A stretch of 64,000 nucleotides of DNA, from contig NZ_SOAL01000015.1 in assembly GCF_004364775.1 (NCBI RefSeq), forward strand, positions 91,974 through 155,973, in the 5' to 3' direction. The notes beneath the pieces are model-generated. The model was not told the origin of the DNA. It did not search any database and saw only the letters and a program-made list of their open reading frames with translations. Positions within the stretch are counted from its first letter, which is position 1, and each line of letters opens with the position of its first letter. The position numbers and the translations under genes are program-made. This stretch comes from Comamonas sp. JUb58 (GTDB lineage: Bacteria > Pseudomonadota > Gammaproteobacteria > Burkholderiales > Burkholderiaceae_C). Positions 1-11,398 of the stretch are shown here, piece after piece.

Positions 1-1
1 C

Positions 2-1078
2 GAGGTGCTCTGTGAACAGGCCTGCGTGCGCAACACCAATGAGGACAAGCCGGTGGAAATTGGCGCGCTGCAGCGCTATGCCACCGACCGCTTCATGGCC
101 GCCGGCGGCGCGCCGCTGTTCAAGCGCGCCGAGCCAACGGGCAAGAAGGTGGCCGTTGTGGGCGCCGGCCCAGCCGGGTTGGCTTGTGCCCATCTTCTGG
201 CCTTGCAGGGCCATGATGTCAGCCTGCTCGACGCCAAGCCCAAACTGGGCGGCCTGAACGAGTACGGTCTGGCCAGCTACAAGTCCACCGACGATTTCGC
301 GCAGAAGGAAATTGACTGGCTGCTGTCGGTGGGTGGCATTGCCCCGCGAAACAACCAGCGCCTGGGCCGCGACTTCACACTGGACAGCCTGCTGGCCAGC
401 CATGATGCGGTGTTTCTGGGCCTGGGCCTGGCAGGAGTCAATGACCTGGGCATCGCCGAGCCCAGCGCGCAGGGCCTGCGCAATGCGGTCGATTTCATTG
501 CCGATATCCGCCAGGCTTCGGACAAATCCACAGTGCCGGTGGGCCGGCGCGTGGTGGTGATTGGCGGCGGCATGACGGCGGTGGATGCCGCCGTGCAGGC
601 GCGCCTGCTGGGCGCCGAAGAGGTCAGCATTGTGTACCGGCGCGGCCAGGATGCGATGTCGGCTTCTGCCGTGGAGCAGCAATGGGCGCAGACCCATGGC
701 GTGACGATCCGTCTGTGGGAAGCACCGCAGGAGCTGCTGGTGGACAACGGTGCCGTCAGCGGCATCCGCCTGGCCAGCACCCAGCAGGTAGATGGCAAGC
801 TGCAAACCACCGGCGAGACCACGGTGCTGGCGGCCGACATGGTGCTCAAGGCCATCGGCCAGAGCTATATCGCCGAGCCGGCCGGTGCGCGCATTGCCCT
901 CAAGGCAGGACGGATTGCGACGGACGAAGACGGCCAGACCAGCCTGGAGCGGGTGTGGGCGGGCGGGGACTGCCGCTGGGGCGGGCGTGACCTGACGGTG
1001 GAAGCCGTGGAGCACGGTAAGCGTGCTGCAGGCGCCATGCACCGCATGTTGATGCGCGAAGTGGGTATCAGCGCCTGA
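2..1078 (+). CDS. preT: NAD-dependent dihydropyrimidine dehydrogenase subunit PreT (3' part)
   Basis: FAD/NAD(P)-binding subunit that with PreA reduces uracil and thymine to their 5,6-dihydro forms, the first step of reductive pyrimidine breakdown in the cytoplasm. The gene is cut by the window edge: the frame is open from base 2, and the first visible residues (EVLCEQACVRN) belong to the N-terminal Cys-rich [4Fe-4S] domain shared with the glutamate synthase small subunit. Two Rossmann motifs follow: VAVVGAGPAGLACA, about 45 residues in, for FAD, and VVVIGGGMTAVDAA, near residue 180, for NAD(P). The C-terminal AGGDCRWGGRDLTVEAVEHG is the conserved FAD-contacting end. preA starts 43 bases downstream, so the two are surely one operon. 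The identification is firm. Confidence 0.93.
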   Translation, partial: EVLCEQACVRNTNEDKPVEIGALQRYATDRFMAAGGAPLFKRAEPTGKKVAVVGAGPAGLACAHLLALQGHDVSLLDAKPKLGGLNEYGLASYKSTDDFAQKEIDWLLSVGGIAPRNNQRLGRDFTLDSLLASHDAVFLGLGLAGVNDLGIAEPSAQGLRNAVDFIADIRQASDKSTVPVGRRVVVIGGGMTAVDAAVQARLLGAEEVSIVYRRGQDAMSASAVEQQWAQTHGVTIRLWEAPQELLVDNGAVSGIRLASTQQVDGKLQTTGETTVLAADMVLKAIGQSYIAEPAGARIALKAGRIATDEDGQTSLERVWAGGDCRWGGRDLTVEAVEHGKRAAGAMHRMLMREVGISA

Positions 1079-1121
1079 CGGCCTGGCCCCCGCCCTCCAT
1101 TCACCGAACCAAGGAATCGCC

Positions 1122-2444
1122 ATGGCCGATATTCGCAGCAATTTTCTGGGCATCCGCAGCCCCAACCCTTTTTGGCTGGCCTCTGCGCCGCCGACCGACA
1201 AGGAGATCAACGTCACCCGCGCCTACGAGGCGGGCTGGGGCGGTGTGGTCTGGAAGACTTTGGGTGAGGACCCGCATGTGGTCAATGTCAATGGACCGCG
1301 CTACTCCACCTTGATGTCGCAGGACCGGCGCGTCATGGGCCTGAACAACATCGAGCTGATCACCGACCGCCCTCTGCAGATCAACCTGGAAGAGATGACC
1401 CGGGTGAAGCGGGCCTGGCCGGACCGGGCGCTGATTGCCTCGCTGATGGTGCCCTGCGTGGAGGAGAGCTGGAAGCGCATTCTGCCGATGGTGGAAGACA
1501 CCGGCGCCGATGGCATTGAGCTGAACTTTGGCTGCCCGCACGGCATGAGCGAGCGCGGCATGGGCGCGGCCGTGGGCCAGGTGCCCGAGTACATCCAGAT
1601 GGTCACCGAATGGTGCAAGCACTACAGCCGGCTGCCGGTGATTGTGAAGCTCACGCCCAACATCACCGATGTGCGCTTTCCGGCGCGTGCGGCCAAGGCC
1701 GGCGGCGCCGATGCGGTGTCGCTGATCAACACCATCAACTCGGTGATGGGCGTGAATCTGGACACCCTGGTGATGCATCCCAGCACCGATGGCAAGGGCT
1801 CGCACGGCGGCTACTGCGGCCCGGCGGTTAAGCCGATTGCGCAGAACATGGTGGCCGAGATCGCACGCGATCCGCAGACCGCCGGCCTGCCGATTTCGGG
1901 CATTGGCGGCATCACCACCTGGCGGGATGCGGCCGAATACATTGCGCTGGGCTGCGGCACGGTGCAGGTCTGCACCGCCGCGATGGTCTATGGCTTCAAG
2001 ATCGTGCAGGACATGTGCGATGGCCTGTCCCAGTACATGGATGCGCATGGCTTCCAGACCATCGAAGACTTCCAGGGCCGCGCCGTGCCCACCGTCAGGG
2101 ACTGGAAGGACCTGAACCTCAACCACATCGACAAGGCCGTGATCGACCAGGACAGCTGCATCCAGTGCGGACGCTGCCATGTGGTCTGCGAGGACACCTC
2201 GCACCAGGCCATCTTCTACCAGAAAGGCGATGCCGGTGAGCGCCGCTTTGAGGTGAACGAGGCCGAATGCGTGGGCTGCAACCTCTGCGTTTCTATCTGC
2301 CCGGTGCCCGACACGATCTCGATGCGCAGCCTGCAGCCCGGCGAGGTGGATGCGCGCACCGGCAAGACCGTCACCGGCGAGTACGCCAACTGGACCACCC
2401 ACCCCAACAACCCGTCACGGGTGGCCGCGCAGATATCACCCTGA
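1122..2444 (+). CDS. preA: NAD-dependent dihydropyrimidine dehydrogenase subunit PreA
   Basis: Catalytic FMN subunit partnering PreT; it reduces uracil and thymine. At 440 residues it has the usual PreA length. Residues 1-310 form a dihydroorotate-dehydrogenase-like TIM barrel with LNFGCPHGMSERGMG, which carries the general-acid cysteine region, and the phosphate-binding SGIGGITTWRDAAEYI. Residues 345-400 carry two ferredoxin-type clusters, CIQCGRCHVVC and CVGCNLCVSICP, which bind two [4Fe-4S] centres. The ATG follows AAGGAATCGCC. A strong terminator lies directly after the stop, so preTA ends as its own transcript before the permease gene. Confident call. Confidence 0.95.
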   Translation: MADIRSNFLGIRSPNPFWLASAPPTDKEINVTRAYEAGWGGVVWKTLGEDPHVVNVNGPRYSTLMSQDRRVMGLNNIELITDRPLQINLEEMTRVKRAWPDRALIASLMVPCVEESWKRILPMVEDTGADGIELNFGCPHGMSERGMGAAVGQVPEYIQMVTEWCKHYSRLPVIVKLTPNITDVRFPARAAKAGGADAVSLINTINSVMGVNLDTLVMHPSTDGKGSHGGYCGPAVKPIAQNMVAEIARDPQTAGLPISGIGGITTWRDAAEYIALGCGTVQVCTAAMVYGFKIVQDMCDGLSQYMDAHGFQTIEDFQGRAVPTVRDWKDLNLNHIDKAVIDQDSCIQCGRCHVVCEDTSHQAIFYQKGDAGERRFEVNEAECVGCNLCVSICPVPDTISMRSLQPGEVDARTGKTVTGEYANWTTHPNNPSRVAAQISP

Positions 2445-2451
2445 ACAAGGC

Positions 2452-2482
2452 GCGCGCCATCGTCTATGGTGGCGCGCTTTTT
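2452..2482 (+). terminator. Intrinsic terminator after preA
   Basis: Arms GCGCGCCA (2452-2459) and TGGCGCGC (2470-2477) are followed by TTTTT. This is a canonical rho-independent structure on the plus strand. It separates preTA from the permease-hydrolase genes, which therefore need their own promoter in 2483-2550. A weak candidate there is TTGGAC, 16 bases, TAACAC. Confidence 0.8.
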
Positions 2483-2561
2483 GCATGACAAACGGATGGA
2501 AACCGAGACCTTGGATTTGGACGCTTAGAGCCTATCGATAACACCTCTCAAGGAGTGAGCA

Positions 2562-4067
2562 ATGTCCCATGACGCGCAAGCAGGAGGTGCCACTGGCAGT
2601 GAAGCCGGTGGCCTTTGGAATGACGACCTCGCACCCACGCAAGCATCACAGCGAACGTGGACCTGGTACCACTTCACGGCGCTGTGGATAGGCATGGTGA
2701 TGTGCATTCCGGCATACACCTTGGCGGCGAGCCTGGTGGAGGGCGGCATGTCGGCGTTCCAGGCGGTGATGACGGTGTTTGTGGCCAACCTGATTGTGCT
2801 GGTGCCGATGCTGCTGATAGGGCATGCGGGCGCCAAATACGGCATCCCCTATGCGGTGCTGGCCCGCGCCTCCTTCGGCACCCGGGGCGCCAAGCTGCCT
2901 GCGGTGCTGCGCGCGCTGGTGGCCTGCGGCTGGTATGGCATCCAGACCTGGTTTGGCGGCCTGATGATCTACACCTTGCTGGGCGTGATCCTGGGCCATC
3001 CGCTGGAGAGCGAGAAGATCTCCTGGCTGGGCATCAATGTGGCGCAGCTGGTCTGCTTCCTGGTGTTCTGGGCCATCCAGTTCTACTTTGTGGTGCATGG
3101 CATCGAATCCATCCGCAAGCTCGAGACCTATACCGCACCGGCCAAGATCGTGATCTGCTTTGTGCTGCTGTGGTGGGTGTATGACAAGGCGGGCGGCTTT
3201 GGCCCGATCCTGAGCAAGCCGTCGGCCTTTGCGCCGGGCGAAGCCAAGGCGGGCCAGTTCTGGGGCACCTTCTGGCCGTCGCTCACGGCCATGATTGGCT
3301 TCTGGGCGACCCTGGCGCTGAACATTCCTGACTTCACCCGCTTTGCCCGCTCGCAGCGGGACCAGGTCGTGGGCCAGGCGATTGGCCTGCCGGTGCCCAT
3401 GGGCCTGCTGGCCGCCTTGGCGGTGATCGTCACCTCGGCCACGGTCGTCATCTATGGCAAGGCGCTGTGGGATCCGGTGGATGTGGCGGCGCGCATGACG
3501 GGTGCTGCGGTGCTGATCGCGCTCATCGTGCTGCTGGTGGATACGGTGAGTGTCAACCTGGCCGCCAACCTGGTGGGGCCTGCCTATGACTTCTCTGCGC
3601 TGAACCCCAAGCGCATCAGCTACCGCACGGGCGGCTACATCACCGTGGCGATTGCCATTCTGATGATGCCCTGGAAGATTCTCGAATCCACCCAGGGCTA
3701 CATCTTCACCTGGCTGATCGGCTACTCGGCGCTGCTGGGCCCGATCGCCGGGATCCTGATGGTCGACTATTTCCTGATCCGCCGCACCCAGCTGGATGTG
3801 GAAGAGCTCTACCGCGAGGGCGGCAAGTACAGCTATTCCGGCGGCTGGAACTGGGTGGCCGTGGCCGCGTTTGTTTGCGGCGTAGGGCCCAATATTCCGG
3901 GCTTTCTCAATGCCGCTTTTCCTGCCAGCTTCCCCGATGTGGGCGTGATCTTCAAAGACCTGTATGCCTATGCCTGGTTCATTGGCCTGTTCATTGCCGG
4001 TGCGGTGTACCGCATCGGCATGGCCAGCCATGTGGCGGCTTCGCAGGCCATGCTGCGGCGCGCATGA
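2562..4067 (+). CDS. NCS1-family nucleobase:cation symporter
   Basis: Inner-membrane permease of the nucleobase:cation symporter-1 family (uracil, allantoin, hydantoin or cytosine uptake). It has 501 residues and about twelve hydrophobic segments, preceded by a soluble N-terminus of about 35 residues with the family motif LWNDDLAPT. The WTWYHFTALWIGM start of TM1 and the NIPDFTRFARSQRDQ stretch near residue 255 are typical of the family. The start follows AAGGAGTGAGC. Dihydropyrimidinase begins 44 bases after the stop, so uracil, thymine, dihydropyrimidine or hydantoin are the likely substrates. The exact substrate cannot be read from sequence. Confidence 0.88.
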   Translation: MSHDAQAGGATGSEAGGLWNDDLAPTQASQRTWTWYHFTALWIGMVMCIPAYTLAASLVEGGMSAFQAVMTVFVANLIVLVPMLLIGHAGAKYGIPYAVLARASFGTRGAKLPAVLRALVACGWYGIQTWFGGLMIYTLLGVILGHPLESEKISWLGINVAQLVCFLVFWAIQFYFVVHGIESIRKLETYTAPAKIVICFVLLWWVYDKAGGFGPILSKPSAFAPGEAKAGQFWGTFWPSLTAMIGFWATLALNIPDFTRFARSQRDQVVGQAIGLPVPMGLLAALAVIVTSATVVIYGKALWDPVDVAARMTGAAVLIALIVLLVDTVSVNLAANLVGPAYDFSALNPKRISYRTGGYITVAIAILMMPWKILESTQGYIFTWLIGYSALLGPIAGILMVDYFLIRRTQLDVEELYREGGKYSYSGGWNWVAVAAFVCGVGPNIPGFLNAAFPASFPDVGVIFKDLYAYAWFIGLFIAGAVYRIGMASHVAASQAMLRRA

Positions 4068-4096
4068 GCGCAGCAGCGGCCGATTTTGTGACCTGA

Positions 4097-5581
<1,485 letters not shown>

Positions 5582-5597
5582 AACAAGGAGATCGAGC

Positions 5598-6854
5598 ATG
5601 GACACGAAAGTGAAGACGGATACCAGCCAGCTGCGCATCAATGGCGACCGGCTCTGGGCATCGCTGATGGAGCTGGCCCAGATTGGTGCCACCCCCAAAG
5701 GGGGCGTCTGCCGCCTGGCCTTGACCGACCTGGACCGCCAGGGCCGCGACCTGGTGACACGCTGGGCCAAGGAGGCGGGCATGACGGTCACCATCGACAA
5801 GATCGGCAATGGCTTTATGCGCCGCCCGGGCCGCAACAACAGCCTGCCGCCGATCATGACCGGCAGCCATATCGATACGCAGCCGACGGGTGGCAAGTTT
5901 GATGGCAACTATGGTGTGCTCGCTGGCATCGAGGTGGTGCGCACGCTCAATGACCATGGCATCGAGACCGAAGCGCCCATCGAGGTGGCCTTCTGGACCA
6001 ACGAGGAGGGATCGCGCTTTGTGCCGGTGATGATGGGTTCGGGCGTGTTTGCCAAGGCCTTCAGCCTGGAGCATGCCTATGCCGCCAAGGATACCGACGG
6101 CAAAAGCGTGAAGGAGGAGCTGGAGCGCATTGGCTATGTCGGCCCGCAGGAGCCGGGCGACCACCCGATTGGCCACTACTTTGAAAGCCATATCGAGCAA
6201 GGCCCGGTGCTGGAGGACCACGACAAGACGATTGGCGTGGTGACCGGCGTGCTCGGCATCCGCTGGTATGACTGCACCGTCACCGGCATGGAAGCGCATG
6301 CCGGCCCCACGCCGATGGCGCTGCGCAAGGATGCCTTGCAGGTTGCCACCCAGGTCATGCAGGAAGTGGTGGCCTGCGCGCACCGCCATCCGCCGCACGG
6401 GCGCGGCACGGTGGGCATGGTGCATGTGCACCCCAACAGCCGCAACGTGATTCCGGGCGAGGTGAAATTCAGCATCGACCTGCGCAATGCCACCGACGCC
6501 GATTGCGAATCGATGGACCAGGACATCCGCGCAGTGGCCGCGCGCATCAGCCAGGAGACCGGCCTGCCGATCAAGATCGACCTGGTGTCCAGCTACACCG
6601 CCCAGCCCTTCAACCCCGATTGCATCGATGCCGTACGGCGCGGCGCGCAGATGCTGGGTTACTCCCACATGGATGCCGTCTCCGGCGCGGGCCATGATGC
6701 CGTCTATATGGCGCGCCTGGCGCCGGCGGGCATGATCTTCATCCCCTGCAAGGATGGCATCTCGCACAACGAGATCGAAGACGCCAAGCCCGAGCACATC
6801 ACCGCAGGTTGCAATGTGCTGCTGCATGCGATGCTGGAGCGCGCCTGCCGCTGA
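5598..6854 (+). CDS. Zn-dependent amidohydrolase: N-carbamoyl-beta-alanine amidohydrolase / N-carbamoylase (M20 family)
   Basis: Third enzyme of the reductive pathway. It hydrolyses N-carbamoyl-beta-alanine to beta-alanine, CO2 and ammonia. The start used is the ATG at 5598, because AAGGAG (5585-5590) sits 7 bases before it and the open frame upstream overlaps hydA; this gives 418 residues. Bimetal-site motifs of the HyuC/AmaB/AllC group are present: GSHIDTQPTGGKFDG, NEEGSRF, HIEQGPVLE, AHAGPTPM and GAGHDA. Allantoate amidohydrolase is a close relative, but adjacency to dihydropyrimidinase and preTA favours beta-ureidopropionase activity. Confidence 0.9.
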   Translation: MDTKVKTDTSQLRINGDRLWASLMELAQIGATPKGGVCRLALTDLDRQGRDLVTRWAKEAGMTVTIDKIGNGFMRRPGRNNSLPPIMTGSHIDTQPTGGKFDGNYGVLAGIEVVRTLNDHGIETEAPIEVAFWTNEEGSRFVPVMMGSGVFAKAFSLEHAYAAKDTDGKSVKEELERIGYVGPQEPGDHPIGHYFESHIEQGPVLEDHDKTIGVVTGVLGIRWYDCTVTGMEAHAGPTPMALRKDALQVATQVMQEVVACAHRHPPHGRGTVGMVHVHPNSRNVIPGEVKFSIDLRNATDADCESMDQDIRAVAARISQETGLPIKIDLVSSYTAQPFNPDCIDAVRRGAQMLGYSHMDAVSGAGHDAVYMARLAPAGMIFIPCKDGISHNEIEDAKPEHITAGCNVLLHAMLERACR

Positions 6855-6889
6855 GTCGGTGCGGATGGACCCGCTGAGCCAGAGACGAT

Positions 6890-6925
6890 AAAAAACCCGG
6901 CCACCTTGACGGTGCCGGGTTTTTT
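6890..6925 (+). terminator. Bidirectional intrinsic terminator between the pyrimidine operon and groEL
   Basis: Arms CCCGGC (6896-6901) and GCCGGG (6914-6919) are flanked by AAAAAA on the left and TTTTTT on the right. It can therefore stop the plus-strand hydrolase transcript and the minus-strand groESL transcript arriving from the other side. Confidence 0.85.
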
Positions 6926-6992
6926 GGTGTCTGGCACCAAGCCCGCAAGGATCGCTTGCAGGCTTGATGCTGCGCTATGACAGCCGGGGCAA

Positions 6993-8804
<1,812 letters not shown>

Positions 8805-9095
8805 TTATTTCTCGACGACAGCGAAGAGGTCTTCTTCTTTCATTACCAGCAGTTCGTTGCCGTCCACCTTGACCGATTGGCCGGAGTACTTGCCGAACAG
8901 CACGCGGTCGCCGACCTTCACGCCCAGGGTGATGGACTCGCCCTTGTCGTTCTTCTTGCCTGGGCCAACGGCCAGCACTTCGCCTTGGTCTGGCTTTTCA
9001 GCAGCGTTGTCGGGGATGTAGATGCCCGAAGCGGTCTTGGTTTCGTTTTCCAGACGCTTAACGATCACGCGATCGTGCAGAGGACGCAGGTTCAT
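8805..9095 (-). CDS. groES: Co-chaperonin GroES (Hsp10)
   Basis: Heptameric lid of the GroEL chamber. The start chosen is the ATG at 9095 ([15 protein letters not shown]), because AAGGAG lies at 9101-9106 and 96 residues is the normal length; the frame runs further upstream without a better start. The mobile loop [20 protein letters not shown] (about residues 15-34), which contacts GroEL, is intact, as is the [12 protein letters not shown] motif. Confidence 0.98.
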   Translation of the reverse strand: MNLRPLHDRVIVKRLENETKTASGIYIPDNAAEKPDQGEVLAVGPGKKNDKGESITLGVKVGDRVLFGKYSGQSVKVDGNELLVMKEEDLFAVVEK

Positions 9096-9188
9096 AACAA
9101 CTCCTTCAATATCAATACCAGGTTTTGATGAAAGATGGCCCGGCAGATGCCGCGCCAAATACGCAAAAATGTCTGAGAAGCGGTGGTT

Positions 9189-9215
9189 TTAGCACTCTAC
9201 CCCTTCGAGTGCTAA
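9189..9215 (-). promoter_or_regulatory. CIRCE operator (HrcA binding site)
   Basis: TTAGCACTC, nine bases, GAGTGCTAA: an exact match to the CIRCE consensus. It lies 94 bases upstream of the groES start and just downstream of the predicted -10, the normal place for HrcA to repress groESL at low temperature. hrcA is not in this window. Confidence 0.95.
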
Positions 9216-9243
9216 TAATAAGGTCATTTGATGACAGTTCAAG
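9214..9243 (-). promoter_or_regulatory. Probable heat-shock promoter of groESL
   Basis: Read on the minus strand, CTTGAA (complement of 9238-9243) is followed after 14 bases by CCTTATTA (complement of 9216-9223). This is close to the sigma-32 pattern CTTGAA-N13-15-CCCCAT-like. A sigma-70 reading (TTGAAC, 17 bases, ATTATT) also fits. It overlaps the edge of the CIRCE element, so repression and heat-shock activation could both act here. Confidence 0.55.
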
Positions 9244-9441
9244 ACTGCGGGGGCTAAAAAATCCTGCGGGCTGTGCTGTCGGATCGTGATACCTCAGTGC
9301 GGGATTCGCGCAAGCATTGATGGATGCTTGGTATGTTGCTATTAAATTTGTAGATGTGCAGGCGGGTGCGGCAGGCAGCGCGGGGGACAAGCGCTGCACC
9401 ATCGGTCACGCTGCGGCGTTCCGGCAGCCACAGCCCCGTGC

Positions 9442-10122
9442 TCAATCCGGCAGTTCGATCTTGAGCGTGGCCGACAGCATCTGCACCAGCAAGGCCTCGG
9501 CCTGGGCGAAGTCGCCAGCGTCCAGCGCGGCCTTGTTCTGCAGCAAGGCAAACTGGGTTTGCTGGTCGACATAGCCTTGGGTGATGGCCCAGATGCTGAA
9601 CATCAGGTGCTGGAAATTGACCGGGGCGATCAGGCCTTGCCCGGCCCAGTGCGCAAACGCCGCCACATTGGCTGCCAGCAACGGCGCGATGCGCTCGCGC
9701 ACCGCAGAGGCCGCAAACGGTGCGCCGGCAATCATCTCCTTGGTGAACAACTGGCTGCCATAAGGGCGGGTGCGGGCGAACTCGAACTTCTCGCGGATGT
9801 ACTGGCGGATCTGCTGCGCCGGGTCACCGTCCTTGGACAGGCCCGTCATATGACCCAGCCAGTCATCGATCACCGAGGCCAGCACGGCCTGGTACAGCGC
9901 CTCTTTGCTGGGGTAGTAGTACAGCAGGTTGTGGCGGCTGAAGCCGGCGTCCTGCGCGATCTGCTCCAGCGGTGCACCTTCAAAACCCAGCAATGCGAAA
10001 TGCCGCTCTGCCGAGCCCAGGATCATGTCAATCTTGCGCAGGCGGGCGGCACTGGGTTTGCGGGCCATCGCGGCAGTGGCTGCATGCGCGCTGGCTGGCG
10101 GTGTGGGAAGGGCATCATTCAT
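9442..10122 (-). CDS. TetR-family regulator, RutR-like
   Basis: DNA-binding repressor or activator. It has 226 residues from the ATG at 10122; an alternative ATG at 10068 would give 208. The N-terminal helix-turn-helix spans about residues 35-80 (GAPLEQIAQDAGFSRHNLLY, then YYPSKEALYQAVL). The C-terminal half matches E. coli RutR along its length from memory (EYIRxKxE, LFxxEMxAGAP, HLxFxIWAxTQxY). RutR senses uracil or thymine, so this is probably the regulator of the pyrimidine genes at the window start, although groESL stands between them. No clear RutR palindrome (TTGACCA-type) was found near those genes. Confidence 0.78.
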   Translation of the reverse strand: MNDALPTPPASAHAATAAMARKPSAARLRKIDMILGSAERHFALLGFEGAPLEQIAQDAGFSRHNLLYYYPSKEALYQAVLASVIDDWLGHMTGLSKDGDPAQQIRQYIREKFEFARTRPYGSQLFTKEMIAGAPFAASAVRERIAPLLAANVAAFAHWAGQGLIAPVNFQHLMFSIWAITQGYVDQQTQFALLQNKAALDAGDFAQAEALLVQMLSATLKIELPD

Positions 10123-10190
10123 GAGCCCGTATTGTCTGGCATTTGGGAGGCCTTGTAGCCAGACATGAATAGCGCTGCACGACAGACAAG

Positions 10191-10217
10191 AAAAAAGGCA
10201 ACGCATTGCGTTGCCTT
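10191..10217 (-). terminator. Intrinsic terminator of the histone H1-like gene
   Basis: Arms AAGGCAACGC (10195-10204) and GCGTTGCCTT (10208-10217) form a 10-bp stem with a 3-base loop. On the minus strand it is followed by a T-run (complement of AAAAAA at 10191-10196). It lies 54 bases after the stop codon of the gene at 10271-11203. Confidence 0.9.
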
Positions 10218-10270
10218 GGTGACCAAGAGGCGCCTTGCGGCACCCGGGCATGTTGCCCGGCTTGGTGGTC

Positions 10271-11203
10271 TTATTGTGGGCGGCTGTTGGTCGGGAAAGG
10301 CCATGCAGCATTGGTGCTGAGCACGGTCTTGACAGGCTCTGCAGCAGCAGGCGCAGCAGCAGCTGGAGCCTTGGCAGGAGCGGCAGCCTTCTTGGCAGGT
10401 GCTGGAGCCTTGGCAGCAGCAGGTGCCTTGGCAGGAGCAGCGGCCTTCTTGGCGGGTGCTGGAGCCTTGGCAGGAGCAGCAGCCTTCTTGGCTGGAGCAG
10501 CGGCCTTCTTGGCAGGAGCTGCAGCCTTCTTGGCAGGAGCTGCAGCCTTCTTGGCTGGAGCAGCGGCCTTCTTGGCAGGAGCGGCAGCCTTCTTAGCTGG
10601 AGCAGCGGCCTTCTTGGCAGGAGCGGCAGCCTTCTTAGCTGGAGCAGCTGCTTTCTTGGCAGGAGCGGCAGCCTTCTTGGCTGGAGCAGCGGCCTTCTTA
10701 GCTGGAGCAGCGGCCTTCTTGGCAGGAGCAGCAGCCTTCTTGGCTGGAGCAGCGGCCTTCTTGGCAGGAGCGGCAGCCTTCTTAGCTGGAGCAGCGGCCT
10801 TCTTCGCAGGAGCTGCAGCCTTCTTAGCTGGAGCAGCGGCCTTTTTGGCTGGAGCGGCGGCCTTCTTCGCTGGAGCTGCAGCCTTCTTGGCTGGAGCGGC
10901 GGCCTTCTTCGCAGGAGCCGCAGCCTTCTTGGCTGGAGCGGCGGCCTTCTTCACGGCAGTCTTGGCGGCCGCGGTGGATTTGGCTGCGGGCTTGGCGGCG
11001 ACCTTCTTGGCGGCGGCTGGCTTGGCAGCTGCCTTTTTGGCGACGGCCTTGGCAGCAGGCTTTGCAGCTGCCTTGGTGGCGGCTGGCTTGGCAGCGGCCT
11101 TTGGCTTTGCAGCTGCCTTGGGGGCGGCTGCCTTGGTTGCAACTGCCTTCTTGGCAGTTGCCTTGGTGTCAGCAGTTTTCTTGCTTGCTTTGGACGTTGC
11201 CAT
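10271..11203 (-). CDS. Histone H1-like nucleoid protein with KKAAAPA repeats
   Basis: Lysine/alanine/proline-rich protein of 310 residues, of the HctB/AlgP-like group that coats DNA nonspecifically. Residues 1-85 are irregular Lys/Ala-rich sequence (MATSKASKKTADTKATAKK at the start). About 23 near-perfect copies of the heptapeptide KKAAAPA follow, then KAPAPAKKAAAPAKAPA variants and a nonbasic tail ending NSRPQ. The start is supported by AAGGAG upstream. The DNA repeat is 21 bp and leaves long open frames on the opposite strand, which are artefacts. Chromatin or nucleoid function is inferred from composition only. Confidence 0.85.
   Translation of the reverse strand: MATSKASKKTADTKATAKKAVATKAAAPKAAAKPKAAAKPAATKAAAKPAAKAVAKKAAAKPAAAKKVAAKPAAKSTAAAKTAVKKAAAPAKKAAAPAKKAAAPAKKAAAPAKKAAAPAKKAAAPAKKAAAPAKKAAAPAKKAAAPAKKAAAPAKKAAAPAKKAAAPAKKAAAPAKKAAAPAKKAAAPAKKAAAPAKKAAAPAKKAAAPAKKAAAPAKKAAAPAKKAAAPAKKAAAPAKKAAAPAKAPAPAKKAAAPAKAPAAAKAPAPAKKAAAPAKAPAAAAPAAAEPVKTVLSTNAAWPFPTNSRPQ
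10430..10950 (-). repeat. 21-bp coding tandem repeat (heptapeptide KKAAAPA)
   Basis: Roughly 23 tandem 21-bp units, varying mainly at third positions (GCC/GCT/GCA, AAG/AAA), within the histone H1-like gene. Silent variation between units, with the peptide kept constant, indicates selection on the protein. Unit number is likely to vary between strains by slippage. Confidence 0.9.
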
Positions 11204-11398
11204 GCTCTTCTCCTTCGGGTCAATTTAGAAAGCAGACTTCATGCCTGATTGAATTCGACACGAAGTTTTGATAGCAAACTGAATTGTGCATCAGCTGCTA
11301 GCAACTGGCATAGTGCAAACCTCAATAAAGACGCCAAATTTCACAGTTTTCTCTCAGGAAAACCACATTTTTACGGGGTTTGCACATCAAGGTTGGCG

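Noticed and set aside
1101..2402. 433-residue open frame antisense to preA
   Set aside because: His/Ala/Arg-rich shadow with no domain resemblance; preA motifs on the plus strand are unambiguous.
2483..2561. RutR-type palindrome or riboswitch before the NCS1 permease gene
   Set aside because: Only a short TATCGATA palindrome and a weak promoter were seen; no TTGACCA-type arms and no extended conserved fold.
10430..10950. Tandem repeats resembling a CRISPR array
   Set aside because: The unit is 21 bp without unique spacers and encodes a repeated heptapeptide in frame.
10206..11248. Two plus-strand open frames of about 340 residues rich in AAFLAG and SSGLLG repeats
   Set aside because: They are antisense shadows of the 21-bp repeat in the histone H1-like gene. 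The minus-strand frame has a ribosome site, sensible composition and a terminator.
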